NCBI RefSeq assembly: GCF_900105395.1
Contig: NZ_LT629775.1
Coordinates: 3,990,001 to 4,054,000, forward strand
DNA from: Streptomyces sp. TLI_053
GTDB taxonomy: Bacteria; Actinomycetota; Actinomycetes; Streptomycetales; Streptomycetaceae
DNA: 64,000 nucleotides
Reading direction: 5' to 3'
The notes beneath the pieces are model-generated. The model was not told the origin of the DNA and made no database searches. It was given only the letters and a program-made list of their open reading frames with translations. Made by a program: the position numbers and the translations under genes. Below are positions 1 through 8,566 of this stretch, in pieces (the first letter of the stretch is position 1; every line of letters starts with the position of its first letter).

Positions 1-45
1 CTCCGCCGCCATGATCCGGCCAGGGACGGTCTGCGTGTCGGACAT
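1..45 (-). CDS. SIS-domain sugar-phosphate protein, N-terminal fragment
   Basis: Only the first 15 codons are in the window, running off its left edge. They read MSDTQTVPGRIMAAE. An ATG at 45-43 is preceded by a GGAGG ribosome site at about 55-59, so the start is well placed. The PGRIMAAE opening resembles SIS-domain proteins related to the isomerase half of glucosamine-6-phosphate synthase, which often sit beside aminosugar transport genes; that assignment is from memory and rests on very few residues. It lies downstream of the binding-protein gene at 292-1602 in the same direction, with a hairpin between them, which fits an aminosugar-catabolic role. Confidence 0.5.
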   Translation of the reverse strand, partial: MSDTQTVPGRIMAAE

Positions 46-238
46 CGTGGGGTGCCTCCGATGAGATGGTTCCACCCCGCCCGGGCGGGAATGCCCGGCG
101 GGGACCTCTACGGCGGCGAGTCCGCACACTCGCTCCGGTGATTGCTGCGGCAATCCTACGGGGGCCGCCCGGGTGCGGCACATCCGAGGACGTGGTCACG
201 CCCGGTCCGGCGGCCGCCGGGGGTGCCCCCGGGAGTGC

Positions 239-271
239 GGAGCCCCTCCCGGCGGTGCGGGGAGGGGCTCC
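239..271 (-). terminator. Terminator after the second binding-protein gene
   Basis: Perfect 12-bp hairpin: GGAGCCCCTCCC at 239-250 and its complement at 260-271, with a 9-nt loop. It lies about 20 bases past the stop of the leftward gene ending at 292. There is no T-run, as is usual in this genus. Confidence 0.75.
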
Positions 272-291
272 GGTTCCGGGGCGGCGACTGC

Positions 292-1602
292 TCAGCCGGC
301 CTTGTTGATCAGCTGGTCGATGGCGGCGTCCGCCTCCTTGGTGGCCTGGTCCACCGGCTTGCCCTTGAGGATCGCGGTCAGCATGTCCGGCAGGATCTTC
401 TGCTTCTCCACCAGGCCCCAGCCGGGGGCCAGCGGGGTGAACCAGGCGTCCGGCACCGCGTTGGCCGCGGCGGCGGTGGCGGGCTTGCTCTTCAGCGGGT
501 TCAGCTGGGTGAGGTTGTTCGGCAGGATGTCCTTGTCCGCCAGTGCCTGCTCGGACTTGGTGCTGGTGAACATCCGGACCCAGTCGGTGGCCAGGGCCGC
601 GGCGGGCGACTTCGCGGTGACGGCGAGCGCCGAGCCGCCGATGAAGGTCGGCAGCGGCTTGCCGCCCGGCCCGGGCATCGTGGCCACCTTGACGGCGTCC
701 TTGAGGCTCGGGTCGCCGGTGACCGGGGCGGCGACGCTGGCGGCCTCGTAGCCGTTGCCGTAGAAGGTCGCCGCGTGGCCGCGGGCCATCGCCTCGTACT
801 GGTTCTGCTCGTTGAGCGTCAGATCGCCCTTGTTGTACTTGCGCACCAGGTCGACGAAGTGGTTGATGCCCTGCTGCGACTTGGGGTCGCTCAGGGTGCC
901 GTGCCAGTTGCCGCCGCTGTCGAAGCGCGCGATGGCGCCGCCGTACGCGGAGACGTAGCTCATCGCGGCGTACCAGTACGGGCCGGGCAGGTAGAGCGGG
1001 GAGTAGGTCTTGTCGGCCTTGTTCTTGTCGGCGATCCGGTCCAGCGCCGTGCGCAGCTCGTCCTCGGTCTTCGGGAAGTCGGCGCTGCCCGTCGCCTGCT
1101 GGAGGGCCGCCGCGTTGTAGATCGCGACCCGGGCGCCCGCGTAGTAGGGCACGCACCAGAGCTTGTCCTGGTAGGTGCAGGTGTTGGCGAGTGCCTTGAT
1201 CCAGCTGTCGGCGTTGTCGAAGGTGGTCCGTTCGACCGGCGCCAGCTGGCCGGAGAGCACGTACTTCATGGTCTCGGTGTTGCCGAGTTCGACCACGTCC
1301 GGGGCGGTGCCGTCGGCGATCGCCTTGTCGAGCTTGGCGACCTTGTCGGCCCAGCCCTGGTAGGCGAGCCGCAGGGTGACCTTGGGGTACTTGGCCGCGA
1401 ACTCGTCGTTGACCCGCTGGACGAGGTCGGGCCAGCTCTTCTGGGCGTCGTCCATCAGCCAGACCGTGACGGTGCCGGTGGCGGACTGCGGGTCCGCCGA
1501 GGCCGACTTGCCGCCGGAGGCCGGACCGCCCGACGAACAGGCCGTCAGACCCGCGGCCAGCGCCATGATGCCGACCGACGCCATGAACCGAGGCTTTCCC
1601 AC
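292..1602 (-). CDS. Extracellular sugar-binding lipoprotein (DasA paralogue)
   Basis: 436-residue ABC-transporter binding protein of the carbohydrate family 1 type. The N-terminus is a lipoprotein signal with lipobox LTAC and Cys22, followed by a Ser/Gly linker and a binding-protein fold (VTVWLMDDAQ near residue 45, a TAPDVVELGNT segment near 100). The GTG start at 1602 follows GGAGGATGGC, almost the same initiation region as dasA. No permease or ATPase gene lies next to it. A DasR-type operator at 1748-1763 sits upstream, so it probably belongs to the DasR regulon and may deliver an aminosugar ligand to DasBC or to permeases encoded elsewhere. The family is clear; the ligand is inferred from context. 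Confidence 0.88.
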   Translation of the reverse strand: MGKPRFMASVGIMALAAGLTACSSGGPASGGKSASADPQSATGTVTVWLMDDAQKSWPDLVQRVNDEFAAKYPKVTLRLAYQGWADKVAKLDKAIADGTAPDVVELGNTETMKYVLSGQLAPVERTTFDNADSWIKALANTCTYQDKLWCVPYYAGARVAIYNAAALQQATGSADFPKTEDELRTALDRIADKNKADKTYSPLYLPGPYWYAAMSYVSAYGGAIARFDSGGNWHGTLSDPKSQQGINHFVDLVRKYNKGDLTLNEQNQYEAMARGHAATFYGNGYEAASVAAPVTGDPSLKDAVKVATMPGPGGKPLPTFIGGSALAVTAKSPAAALATDWVRMFTSTKSEQALADKDILPNNLTQLNPLKSKPATAAAANAVPDAWFTPLAPGWGLVEKQKILPDMLTAILKGKPVDQATKEADAAIDQLINKAG

Positions 1603-1747
1603 GCCATCCTCCGAGGTGTTTGAGCTGTGCCCGCCGGCAGCGTGCTGGCTGCCCGACGGGACGGTGTCCGGGGAGGGCGGCGAAGAGCTTCGGGGTGGGC
1701 CGATACCACATCCGGGGAAATTGAAATTCGAACCGGATGGACTGGAG

Positions 1748-1763
1748 CCTGGCCTAGACCACT
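1748..1763. promoter_or_regulatory. DasR operator (dre) before the second binding-protein gene
   Basis: CCTGGCCTAGACCACT, centred on TGGCCTAGACCA at 1750-1761, matches the known dre consensus (ACTGGTCTAGACCACT) at 14 of 16 positions by eye. It lies about 145 bases upstream of the GTG at 1602. It suggests repression by DasR, relieved by glucosamine-6-phosphate. Confidence 0.85.
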
Positions 1764-1945
1764 GCTGGTGTCAACGCCAAATGACCTGGCAGGAACGGCC
1801 GTTGCAGACCTGTTGTACCCCGTGGGCGATCAGTTGCGCGGCGGTCACCCTAAGTAGAACTTAAGGGTGCCTTAAGGAGGATTTGAGGGAACACCGTCAG
1901 GTTGTTCGAATCGGCAGGTCAACCGGCCCGCGGAGGTCCGGGGAC

Positions 1946-1990
1946 GCCGACGGGCCCGCCATGCGGCATGCGCATGACGGGCCCGTCGGC
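1946..1990 (-). terminator. Terminator of the das operon
   Basis: 20-bp hairpin with one mismatch: arms 1946-1965 and 1971-1990, loop 1966-1970. It lies about 40 bases past the dasD stop codon (2032-2034). Confidence 0.85.
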
Positions 1991-2031
1991 GGGGTGCCTC
2001 GCGGCCCCCGGTGTCACGGTCCGGCGGGGAG

Positions 2032-3585
2032 TCAGCCGATCGCCCCCGGCTGCCCGGTGAGCACCTCGACCGCGGCCAGGCCGCAGACCCGGGCCGCGCC
2101 GTGGGTGGCGATGTGCAGCGCGCCGACCGGCTCGGACTGCGGCAGGCCCATCTCGACCACCGCGGCGTCCGGCCGGGCCGCCACCAGGCGGGCCAGCGCG
2201 GCCGACATCCACTCGTGCCGGTGGACGTCCCGGACCACCAGCACCAGGCGGCGGTCCGCGGCCTCGGCCAGCACCTCGGCCACCGTCGCGTCCAGCACCT
2301 GCGGCTCGGCGGCCTCCGGGCCGACCTCACGGGTCCGGGTGCCCGGGAAGCGGTCGGCCAGCATGCCGGCCACGCCCCACGGGGTCACGTCGCCGACGGC
2401 GATGTTGGGCTCGGCGGAGAACGAGGCCACGAACGGGCGCTCGGTCACCGGCAGGACCTCCCGGCCCGGCGCGCGGACCACCCGCAGCGCCCGGCGGGCC
2501 GCCCGCAGGCCGACCGCGAGGTCCGCCTCCGGCCGCTCGCCCTGGGCCGCGATCCGGCCCCAGCTGCCCAGCGCGCGCACCCGGGCGGCCGCGTCGGCGA
2601 GCCGCTCCTCCGGGAGCCGGCCGGACTGCACGCCCGCCACGATGGCGTCCCGCAGCATCAGCACGGTGGCCTCGTCGGCCAGCCCGCCGCCCACGCAGAT
2701 CGCGTCCGCGCCGGCCGCCAGGGCCAGCACGGTGCCCTCGCCCATGCCGAAGGTGTCGGCGATGGCGCCCATCTCGATCGCGTCGCTGACGATCAGGCCC
2801 TGGTAGCCCAGGCCGCCGTCCTGCGGGGCCGCGCGCAGCAGGTCGCGCAGCACGGTGGGGCTGAGCGTGGCGGGCAGCTTCGGGTCGAGCGCCGGGATCA
2901 TGATGTGGGCCGTCATCACGGCCTTGGTCCCGGCGGCGATGGCGGCCTGGAACGGCACCAGGTCGCGGGCGCGCAGCACGTCCAGGTCGACGTCGATGAC
3001 CGGGAGCCCGTGGTGCGAGTCGACGGCGGTGTCGCCGTGGCCCGGGAAGTGCTTGGAGCAGGCCGCGACGCCGGCCGACTGCAGGCCCTCGACCCAGGCG
3101 GCGGTGTGCCGGGCGCACAGCTCCGGGTCGGCGCCGAAGGAGCGGACGCCGATCACCGGGTTGCGCGGGTTGGAGTTGACGTCGGCGGTGGGCGCCCAGT
3201 TGTAGTTCACGCCGGCGGCGGCCAGGGCCCGGCCCAGCTCACGGGCCACGTCGCGGGTCAGCGCCGGGTCGTCGATCGCGCCGAGGGCGAGGTTGCCCGG
3301 CCAGGACGAGCCGGAGCCCGCCTCCAGCCGGGTGACGTCGCCGGACTCCTCGTCGATGGCGATCAGCAGGTCGGGGTTCTCGGCCCGCAGCGCGGCGGTG
3401 AGGGCGGCCAGCTGGCCGAGGTCGGCCACGTTGCGGTCGAACAGCGCGACCGAGCCGAGGCCGGCCGCGAGGTGGCGGCGCAGCCACTCCGGCGGCTCGG
3501 TGCCGACGAAGCCGGGCTGGAGGACGGTCAGCGCGTCGCGGTGCAGCTGGTCGGAGGCCGGGAGGGTGGGAACGAGGATGCTCAC
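2032..3585 (-). CDS. dasD: Beta-N-acetylglucosaminidase, GH3 (NagZ type)
   Basis: 517-residue cytoplasmic glycoside hydrolase family 3 enzyme that should cleave imported N,N'-diacetylchitobiose to N-acetylglucosamine. The NagZ-type catalytic loop SKHFPGHGDTAVDSH (near residue 185) carries the His/Asp dyad, and VSDAIEMGAI (near 265) carries the nucleophile Asp. About 170 residues C-terminal to the barrel form a further domain. There is no signal peptide. The GTG start at 3585 lies 7 bases after the dasC stop, so it is the last gene of dasABCD. Context and motifs make the name secure. Confidence 0.93.
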   Translation of the reverse strand: MSILVPTLPASDQLHRDALTVLQPGFVGTEPPEWLRRHLAAGLGSVALFDRNVADLGQLAALTAALRAENPDLLIAIDEESGDVTRLEAGSGSSWPGNLALGAIDDPALTRDVARELGRALAAAGVNYNWAPTADVNSNPRNPVIGVRSFGADPELCARHTAAWVEGLQSAGVAACSKHFPGHGDTAVDSHHGLPVIDVDLDVLRARDLVPFQAAIAAGTKAVMTAHIMIPALDPKLPATLSPTVLRDLLRAAPQDGGLGYQGLIVSDAIEMGAIADTFGMGEGTVLALAAGADAICVGGGLADEATVLMLRDAIVAGVQSGRLPEERLADAAARVRALGSWGRIAAQGERPEADLAVGLRAARRALRVVRAPGREVLPVTERPFVASFSAEPNIAVGDVTPWGVAGMLADRFPGTRTREVGPEAAEPQVLDATVAEVLAEAADRRLVLVVRDVHRHEWMSAALARLVAARPDAAVVEMGLPQSEPVGALHIATHGAARVCGLAAVEVLTGQPGAIG

Positions 3586-3592
3586 GATGGGA

Positions 3593-4420
3593 TCAGCCCT
3601 TCACGGCGCCGTCGGTGAGGCCACCGACCGCCTTGCGCTGCAGGAAGACGAACAGGATCAGCACCGGGAGGGCGAACAGCGTCGACGCCGCCATGGTGGC
3701 GCCCCAGTCGTTGCCGAAGGCGGTCTGGAACGAGGACAGCCACAGCGGCAGGGTCTGGCCGTCGGTCTTGTTGATGATGAGGACGAGCGGGAACTCGTTC
3801 CAGGCGGTGATGAAGCCGAACAGCGAGGTGGACATCAGGCCCGGCGCCAGCAGCGGGAAGATCACCTTCACGAAGGCCTGGGTGCGGGTGCAGCCGTCCA
3901 CCATGGCCGACTCCTCCAGCTCCTTCGGGACCGCCGCGATGAATCCGCGCAGGGTCCAGATGGTGAAGGGCAGCACCATCATCATGTAGAAGGCGGTGAG
4001 CGGGACGAGGCTGTTCAGCATCTCGTTGTCGCGGGAGATCAGGTAGACCGCGATGGTCATGACCTCCCAGGGCGCCATCTGCGCGGCCATGATGACCAGC
4101 ACGAAGGCCTTGCGGCCGCGGAAGCGCATCCGGGCGACGGCGAAGGCGGCCAGGGTGGCGATCACCAGCGAGATGACCACCGCGAGCACGGTGACGATGA
4201 AGCTGTTGGCGGTGTACGTCCAGAACTTCGGCACGTTGACCGCGGTCTTGAAGTGCTCCAGGGTCGCGTCGAGCGGCACGAACACCGGCGTCTTGCTGAT
4301 GATGTCCTTGGACGGCTTGAAGGCCGTGCTGATCATCCAGTAGACGGGGAACGCGAAGAAGACGAAGAGGACGACCGCGACGACGTTGGGCCAGGTGCGT
4401 CCGATGAGCGAGCGCCTCAC
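3593..4420 (-). CDS. dasC: Chitobiose ABC transporter permease
   Basis: 275-residue MalG-type inner-membrane permease. The start is GTG at 4420 and overlaps the dasB stop (GTGA), so the two are translationally coupled; the open frame continues far upstream inside dasB and that part is not coding. About six membrane segments are visible, beginning with VVAVVLFVFFAFPVYWMIS, and the EAA loop reads ESAMVDGCTRTQAFVKVIFP (near residue 180), the contact site for the ATPase. No ATPase gene is in the operon; Streptomyces das-type transporters are known to use the shared ATPase MsiK encoded elsewhere. Confidence 0.94.
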   Translation of the reverse strand: MRRSLIGRTWPNVVAVVLFVFFAFPVYWMISTAFKPSKDIISKTPVFVPLDATLEHFKTAVNVPKFWTYTANSFIVTVLAVVISLVIATLAAFAVARMRFRGRKAFVLVIMAAQMAPWEVMTIAVYLISRDNEMLNSLVPLTAFYMMMVLPFTIWTLRGFIAAVPKELEESAMVDGCTRTQAFVKVIFPLLAPGLMSTSLFGFITAWNEFPLVLIINKTDGQTLPLWLSSFQTAFGNDWGATMAASTLFALPVLILFVFLQRKAVGGLTDGAVKG

Positions 4421-5448
4421 AGCTCGTCCTCCTGCTTCAGAATGATCCGGAAGTAGTACGCCATCAGGACGCCCAGGATCAGGATGGTGAGCACCGCGAT
4501 CGCGGCACCGGTGCCGTAGTGCTGGCGGCCCGAGCCCTCCAGGAAGGCGTGGATCGGCAGGGTGCGGGTGAGCCCGTCGGGACCGCCGGCCTTGATCGCG
4601 TAGATCTGGGTGAAGGCCTTGAAGATCCAGATGACCTCGAGGAAGGTCGTGGCGAGGAAGAACGGCTTGAGGTTGGGGAACATCACCGCGGTGAAGATCT
4701 TCACCGGCCCCGCGCCGTCCATCCGGGCCGCCTCGTAGAGCTCCTTGGGGATGGTGGTCAGCGCCGCGTACATGTTGAACGCCACGAACGGGATCGAGCC
4801 CCAGACCAGCAGCAGGAGGATCACGAAGAAGGTCGAGTACTGGCTGCCGGTCCAGTTGTAGGCGGCCATCGAGTGCCAGCCCAGGGCGTCGAGCAGCCAG
4901 TTGACGACACCGAACCGGGTCTCGAACAGCCAGGTGTACACGGTGGTCGAGGCGACCACCGGCATCGCCCAGGCGAGCAGCAGGCCGATCGACAGCAGCA
5001 GCCGCATCTTCTTGCCGAGCCGGTTGAGCAGCAGGCCGACCAGCGCGCCGCCGACCATGATCAGGAAGACGTTCAGCACCGTGAAGGCGACCGAGCGGCC
5101 GGTGACGGCCCAGAACTGCTCGTCCTTGAGCTGCTCGGTGTAGTTCTCGAAGCCGTTCCACTCGGTCAGGTGCTGGACGAGCTGGCGCGCGTTCAGGTTC
5201 TGGAACGAGACCAGGACGGTCTTCAGCAGGGGCCAGCCCAACAGGGCCAGGGTGGCCAGAGTGGCCGGCAGGAGCAGCAGGTACGGCGCGAACCGGGAGC
5301 CGATGCTCCGCCCGTCCGCCGGTCTGGCGCTCTTCTTCTTCGCGGTGCCGGCGCCGCCGCTGCGGGCGGCGCTCGTCTCAATAGTGGCCACAGCAGCCTT
5401 CCCTGACTCCGGGGACTGTGTCTGCACCCGCTCCGAATGCACAGCCAT
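4417..5448 (-). CDS. dasB: Chitobiose ABC transporter permease
   Basis: 343-residue MalF-type permease. I chose ATG 5448 (MAVHSERVQ), which has an AGGAAGAGAG ribosome site; an upstream in-frame ATG at 5496 would add 16 residues lacking homology-like features. A hydrophilic 55-residue N-terminus precedes the first membrane helix (APYLLLLPATLATLALLGWPLL), and the EAA loop EAARMDGAGPVKIFTAVMFP is near residue 230. It pairs with DasC to form the channel for chitobiose delivered by DasA. It overlaps dasC by 4 bases and follows dasA after an intercistronic hairpin. Confidence 0.94.
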   Translation of the reverse strand: MAVHSERVQTQSPESGKAAVATIETSAARSGGAGTAKKKSARPADGRSIGSRFAPYLLLLPATLATLALLGWPLLKTVLVSFQNLNARQLVQHLTEWNGFENYTEQLKDEQFWAVTGRSVAFTVLNVFLIMVGGALVGLLLNRLGKKMRLLLSIGLLLAWAMPVVASTTVYTWLFETRFGVVNWLLDALGWHSMAAYNWTGSQYSTFFVILLLLVWGSIPFVAFNMYAALTTIPKELYEAARMDGAGPVKIFTAVMFPNLKPFFLATTFLEVIWIFKAFTQIYAIKAGGPDGLTRTLPIHAFLEGSGRQHYGTGAAIAVLTILILGVLMAYYFRIILKQEDEL

Positions 5449-5493
5449 CGTTCTCTCTTCCTGACAACCCGACCACGACGGACAGGCGCCGCC

Positions 5494-5519
5494 CACCGGC
5501 CCCCCGCCGGGAGCCGGTG
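5494..5519 (-). promoter_or_regulatory. dasA-dasB intercistronic hairpin
   Basis: CACCGGC at 5494-5500 pairs with GCCGGTG at 5513-5519, and a smaller GAGCG/CGCTC hairpin precedes it just after the dasA stop. Such a structure could protect dasA mRNA or attenuate read-through so that the binding protein exceeds the permeases, as is common in binding-protein operons. This role is inferred. Confidence 0.5.
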
Positions 5520-5537
5520 AGCGACGCCGCTCGACTG

Positions 5538-6836
5538 CTACTGCTTGGCGTTGAGACGCTTGGCGATCTCGTCGTCCGCCTTCTTGGCGGCGGCGGCGTA
5601 GTCGCCGGTCAGGGCAGCGGTCAGGAACTCCTTGATCGGGTTCGGGTCGTTCTCGACGCTCGCCCAGTTCGGGGTGGTCGGGGTGATGCCACCGACGACC
5701 GCGGCCAGCTTCGCGGCGGACGCGAAGTCACCGACGACCTTGTCGTTCAGCGCCGTCTTGTTCGGGATGAGACCCGAGGCGGCGACGATGCCCTCGTTCT
5801 TGTCGTTGAGGGCGACCTTCAGGAAGTCCTTGGCCATGTCGGTGTTCTTGCTGGCCGAGGCGACGGCCAGGTTCGAGCCGCCGAGGAAGGCGCCGGAGGG
5901 CTTGTCGGCGGTCTTGCCCGGGAGCGGGAAGAAGCCGATCTTGTCCTTGGCCATGGCCTTCTCGTCCGGGAGCTCCCAGCCGAGGCCGATCATCGCGCCG
6001 ACGTCACCCTTGCCGAAGACGTCCTTCTGCTGCGGCTTGGCCTCGTCCTTGTCCTTGGCACCCGTGGTCGAGTAGCCCTGGAGCTTCTTGTAGACGTCGA
6101 ACGCCTTCTGCGCCTCGGGGGTCGACAGACCGCCGGTCCACTTGTCGCCGTCCTTCTTCGCCAGCTTGCCGCCCTCGCTGGTGAGGAGACCGAAGTAGAC
6201 GTACCACTCCTGGCCCGGCATGTAGATCGGGTCGGCGACGCCCTCGGTGGTCTTGAGCTTCTCCAGCGAGGTGTAGAACTCGTCCAGCGTCTTCGGGATG
6301 CTCAGACCGGCCTTGGTCCAGAGGTCCTTGTTGTAGGAGACGACGCGGTTGGTGACGTACCACGGGGCGGCGTACTGCTTGCCGTCCAGGATCGCGGACT
6401 CGCTCTGGTTGGCGGCCCAGTCGGCACCGCCGATGGCGGCCTTGTCCTTGGTGATGTCGAGCAGACCACCGGTGGCGGCGTAGCCCGCCGTCTGGGTGTT
6501 GCCGACCTCGAGGACGTCGACGGAACCCTCGGAGAGCGCGGCGGTGACCTTGGGACCGATGCCGGTCCACTCCTGGGTCTGGAACTCGACCTTGGAGCCC
6601 GGGTAGGTCGACTCGAACTCGGTCTTGACCGAGTCCTCCCAGCCCTTGGGGGCCGAGCCGGTCATCAGCCACACCTTGAGCGTCTTGCCGTTGTAGTCCT
6701 TCTTGCCGGCCGCGGCGGTCGAGCTGCCGGACGCGGAGTTGCTGCCGCTGTCGTCCTTCTTGGCGTCCGAGCCACAGGCCGCGAGACCAACAACCATGGC
6801 CGCGACGCCGACCGCCGCGATGAGCTGACGCTTCAC
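5538..6836 (-). CDS. dasA: Chitobiose-binding lipoprotein
   Basis: 432-residue substrate-binding lipoprotein. The signal peptide ends in lipobox LAAC (Cys21), followed by a Ser/Asp/Lys linker and the binding fold beginning at KTLKVWLMTG. The GTG start at 6836 follows AGGAGG with 5-6 bases spacing. It is the first gene of dasABCD, divergent from dasR, with two dre operators in between. DasA of S. coelicolor binds N,N'-diacetylchitobiose and its regulation links chitin use to development; the function here is transferred by synteny and family. It resembles the lipoprotein at 292-1602, especially in the first 100 residues and in the translation-start region. Confidence 0.94.
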   Translation of the reverse strand: MKRQLIAAVGVAAMVVGLAACGSDAKKDDSGSNSASGSSTAAAGKKDYNGKTLKVWLMTGSAPKGWEDSVKTEFESTYPGSKVEFQTQEWTGIGPKVTAALSEGSVDVLEVGNTQTAGYAATGGLLDITKDKAAIGGADWAANQSESAILDGKQYAAPWYVTNRVVSYNKDLWTKAGLSIPKTLDEFYTSLEKLKTTEGVADPIYMPGQEWYVYFGLLTSEGGKLAKKDGDKWTGGLSTPEAQKAFDVYKKLQGYSTTGAKDKDEAKPQQKDVFGKGDVGAMIGLGWELPDEKAMAKDKIGFFPLPGKTADKPSGAFLGGSNLAVASASKNTDMAKDFLKVALNDKNEGIVAASGLIPNKTALNDKVVGDFASAAKLAAVVGGITPTTPNWASVENDPNPIKEFLTAALTGDYAAAAKKADDEIAKRLNAKQ

Positions 6837-6958
6837 GCCATCCTCCTGAGGGATGCCTGGTTACCCCCGTCGGGTGGCAGCGGCATACCCACACGAGGTG
6901 GGAGGAATGGTGCCGCGGACTCCATCGAACGGGTGGGGGGATTCATAGTGACCGGCCT

Positions 6959-6974
6959 AGTGGTGTAGACCAGA
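6959..6974. promoter_or_regulatory. DasR operator (dre) 1, dasA-dasR interval
   Basis: AGTGGTGTAGACCAGA, core TGGTGTAGACCA at 6961-6972. It is about 125 bases upstream of the dasA start and 200 upstream of dasR. Confidence 0.88.
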
Positions 6975-6983
6975 TGCCTGGAG

Positions 6984-6999
6984 CTTGGCCTAGACCAAT
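6984..6999. promoter_or_regulatory. DasR operator (dre) 2, dasA-dasR interval
   Basis: TTGGCCTAGACCAA at 6985-6998, core 6986-6997. Its centre lies 25 bases from that of dre 1, so two DasR dimers could sit side by side between the divergent genes and control both dasA and dasR. Confidence 0.88.
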
Positions 7000-7172
7000 G
7001 GGCCTGTCAACGGCTGTTCGACCGATCAGGACCACCCGTTATCAAGCCGACACCGCACATCGTTCATCGCGTGATGAGGTATTCGTTCCGTAGCCATACA
7101 TGCAACGATGTGAGCCGTTAATGAAGTGGCGAGGCCCCCCGGGGGCCCCGCGAGAAGCGGGAGACACGTCCG

Positions 7173-7970
7173 ATGAGCAGCGACGGGGGCAGCACGGCCC
7201 AGGTCAACGACCCCCAGGCGAAGAGCCTCGCCGCCCAGGGCGGCTCGGACCCGACCGCCAGGGTGCCGAAGTACTACGGCCTCAAGCGCCACCTGCTGCA
7301 GCTCACCGAGACCCAGCCCGCCGGTACCCCGGTACCGCCCGAACGGGCACTGGCGGCGCAGTTCGACACCTCGCGCACCACCGTCCGGCAGGCCCTGCAG
7401 GAGCTCGTCGTCGAGGGGCGGCTCGAGCGCATCCAGGGCAAGGGCACCTTCGTCGCCAAGCCCAAGGTGGCCCAGGCCCTCCAGCTGACCTCCTACACCG
7501 AGGACATGCGCGCCCAGGGGCTGGAGCCCACCTCCCGGCTGATCGAGATCGGCTACATCACCGCCGACGACCGGCTGGCCCCGCTGCTGGACATCAAGCC
7601 CGGCGGCCGGGTGCTGCGGATCGAGCGCCTGCGGCTGGCCAACGGCGACCCGATGGCGATCGAGGTGGCCCATCTGTCCGCCAAGCGCTTCCCGGCCCTG
7701 CGCCGCAACCTGGCCAAGCACAACTCCCTCTACACGGCGCTGCGCGAGGTCTACGGGGTGACCGTGGCCGAGGCCGAGGAGACCATCGAGACCACCCTGG
7801 CCGACCCGCGCGAGGCCGGGCTGCTCGGCTCCGACCTCGGCCTGCCGATGCTCCAGCTGTCCCGGCACTCCTTCGACGCCGAGGGCGACCCGGTCGAGTG
7901 GGTCCGCTCGATCTACCGGGGCGACCGCTACAAGTTCATCACCCGCCTCCAGCGGCCCGAGCCGGCGTAG
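7173..7970 (+). CDS. dasR: GntR/HutC-family aminosugar regulator
   Basis: 265-residue repressor. The winged helix-turn-helix is at about residues 35-100 ([20 protein letters not shown], then the wing [17 protein letters not shown]); the UTRA effector domain fills about 110-260. DasR of streptomycetes responds to glucosamine-6-phosphate and controls chitin uptake, GlcNAc metabolism, antibiotic production and development. It is divergent from dasA, and a GGGAG site precedes ATG 7173. Two dre sites in the shared interval suggest autoregulation. Confidence 0.95.
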   Translation: MSSDGGSTAQVNDPQAKSLAAQGGSDPTARVPKYYGLKRHLLQLTETQPAGTPVPPERALAAQFDTSRTTVRQALQELVVEGRLERIQGKGTFVAKPKVAQALQLTSYTEDMRAQGLEPTSRLIEIGYITADDRLAPLLDIKPGGRVLRIERLRLANGDPMAIEVAHLSAKRFPALRRNLAKHNSLYTALREVYGVTVAEAEETIETTLADPREAGLLGSDLGLPMLQLSRHSFDAEGDPVEWVRSIYRGDRYKFITRLQRPEPA

Positions 7971-8024
7971 CGTACGGCCTCCCGCACCGCCCCAGCTGCT
8001 TTCCGCACCACCCCCCACCGCTTC

Positions 8025-8052
8025 CGGGCCCCGGCGTACGCGCCGGGGCCCG
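8025..8052 (+). terminator. Terminator after dasR
   Basis: 12-bp perfect hairpin, arms 8025-8036 and 8041-8052, closed by a stable TACG (UNCG-type) tetraloop, 55 bases past the dasR stop. Confidence 0.8.
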
Positions 8053-8251
8053 CGGTGCGTCCGGGGCGCACGACAGGTCCGGATGGCGGGAATCTGCACC
8101 GATCCGGTGACATGGATCACGCGATGCTCTAGATTCCGCATCCATACTGACTGCCGATCACCAGTGGTGCTGCTCGGCGGGCCACGGGGGTGTGCGGTTC
8201 CCCGGGGCTGCGGCGCCGGCGAGGTGAGACCCTCCGGAGCGGAGCCGAACC

Positions 8252-8566
8252 ATGTCGTCAGATCTCGACACCGACCTGCCTGTCATGCCCGAGCCAGAAG
8301 AGCCACCGGGTCACCGCCTGCCGGCGGTCACCCCCGAGCGGGTGCTGGCCGTGCTCGCCCTGCTGGTGCCGATCGTCGCGATGCTCTGGGTGGGCTCGTA
8401 CGACAAGCTCGGCCCCGAGGTGGGCGGCGTCCCCTTCTTCTACTGGTACCAGCTGCTCTGGGTGCCGGCCTCGGCCGTCTTCACGGTCGCGGCCTACCTG
8501 CTGATCAACCGCGACGAGAAGGCCCGCCGGGCCGCCCGCGCCGGGAAGGCGGGTGAGGTCCGGTGA
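8252..8566 (+). CDS. DUF3311 small membrane subunit
   Basis: 104-residue protein with two membrane segments (VLAVLALLVPIVAMLWVGSY near residues 30-50 and LLWVPASAVFTVAAYLLI near 70-88) separated by FYWYQ, the layout of DUF3311 proteins. These are encoded directly upstream of sodium:solute symporters and are thought to be accessory subunits. The stop overlaps the next gene's GTG (GTGA), so the two are translationally coupled. Confidence 0.85.
   Translation: MSSDLDTDLPVMPEPEEPPGHRLPAVTPERVLAVLALLVPIVAMLWVGSYDKLGPEVGGVPFFYWYQLLWVPASAVFTVAAYLLINRDEKARRAARAGKAGEVR

Noticed and set aside
142..1623. 493-codon plus-strand frame opposite the binding-protein gene
   Set aside because: Shadow frame; the minus strand encodes a clear lipoprotein with signal and ribosome site.
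8160..8251. TPP-like riboswitch before the DUF3311 gene
   Set aside because: A GGTGAGACCC string is seen, but the partner conserved blocks and arm pairing are absent.
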